A stretch of DNA of 13,974 nucleotides. It comes from an uncultured Peptococcaceae bacterium (GTDB lineage Bacteria; Bacillota; Peptococcia; Peptococcales; Peptococcaceae). Positions 13,877 to 13,974 of the stretch are shown piece by piece (the stretch's first letter is position 1; every line of letters begins with the position of its first letter). Position numbers and translations under genes: made by a program. Below the pieces are notes generated by a model. The model made no database searches. It was not told the origin of the DNA and worked only from the letters and a program-made list of their open reading frames with translations. The DNA lies in NCBI GenBank assembly GCA_958451915.1, contig CAUDRX010000044.1, positions 1-13,974 on the forward strand. The letters are read 5' to 3'.

Positions 13877-13907
13877 TCTGCATAACTGGTCGATTTTCTG
13901 CATAACT
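13877..13907. repeat. direct repeat TCTGCATAACT, two copies 20 bp apart
   Basis: Exact 11-bp copies at 13877-13887 and 13897-13907. The 20-bp period is about two helical turns, so both copies face the same side of the DNA, as with tandem protein sites. They lie 23-64 bp upstream of the extended -10 elements. Confidence 0.6.
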
Positions 13908-13929
13908 CGCAAAATAAACTTCTCGTCAC

Positions 13930-13951
13930 TATGGTAAAATTATGGTAAAAT
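13930..13951 (+). promoter_or_regulatory. tandem extended -10 elements (TATGGTAAAAT twice)
   Basis: The 11-mer TATGGTAAAAT occurs twice with no gap (13930-13940, 13941-13951). Each copy contains TG-G-TAAAAT, a good extended -10. No -35 is evident. Starts would fall near 13947 and 13958, the second on the A of the ATG at 13958. Confidence 0.5.
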
Positions 13952-13957
13952 GTTCAT

Positions 13958-13974
13958 ATGATCAAAAAACGACA
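13958..13974 (+). CDS. possible start of a gene running off the right edge
   Basis: ATG 13958 opens MIKKR and then the window ends. No ribosome site precedes it; the upstream tandem extended -10 elements would give a leader of 0-11 nt, so translation would have to be leaderless or start further on. Too little is present to suggest a product. Confidence 0.3.

Noticed and set aside
13858..13974. Left end of an insertion sequence
   Set aside because: The direct repeats suggested it, but no terminal inverted repeat, target duplication or transposase sequence can be seen before the window ends.

Overview
This 14-kb window reads as a piece of chromosome from an anaerobic, moderately GC-rich Bacillota. 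A Negativicutes-type organism (Selenomonas/Acidaminococcus/Megasphaera relatives) is my best guess. The support is strong AGGAGG ribosome sites, a CsaB-type pyruvyltransferase paired with a DUF5693 membrane protein, a BirA-controlled bioY operon, and a flavin/[4Fe-4S] enoate-reductase-type enzyme. The genus cannot be fixed from sequence alone.

Layout. At the left edge lies the 5' part of trmB (minus strand). A 72-residue protein of unknown function and a small thioredoxin-like protein (CHVC) follow, ending in a terminator. Next is a biotin operon, bioY-(bioB remnant)-bioD. It has a textbook sigma-70 promoter overlapped by a perfect 13-bp inverted repeat that fits a BirA operator. The bioB gene between bioY and bioD is reduced to its first ~23 codons and last ~44 codons, in different frames, so it is a pseudogene. 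Then come xth (exonuclease III), cysE and cysS, closely spaced and probably co-transcribed, facing an Rrf2-family iron-sulfur-type regulator across back-to-back terminators.

The middle and right hold a cell-envelope block. A DUF5693 polytopic protein and csaB (polysaccharide pyruvyl transferase) come first. They are followed, from a separate good promoter, by a WecA/TagO-like glycosyl-phosphate transferase, a membrane-anchored SH3b protein with a glycine-zipper helix and an acidic linker, and a 70-residue single-span protein with a cationic tail. Together they could start a lipid-linked wall polysaccharide, pyruvylate it, and bind or anchor at the wall. This joint role is inferred from neighbourhood.

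After a very strong terminator, a single-gene unit encodes a 648-residue OYE-type NAD(P)H:flavin oxidoreductase. Its promoter is flanked and overlapped by two small palindromes. The last 120 bp carry two pairs of 11-bp direct repeats and tandem extended -10 elements just before an ATG at the window edge.

Most distinctive observations: the collapsed bioB inside an otherwise intact BirA-controlled operon; the three alternating half-sites in front of the rrf2 gene; the DUF5693/CsaB/WecA/SH3b envelope cluster; and the repeat-rich promoter at the right edge. I saw no CRISPR array, tRNA, rRNA or complete insertion sequence.
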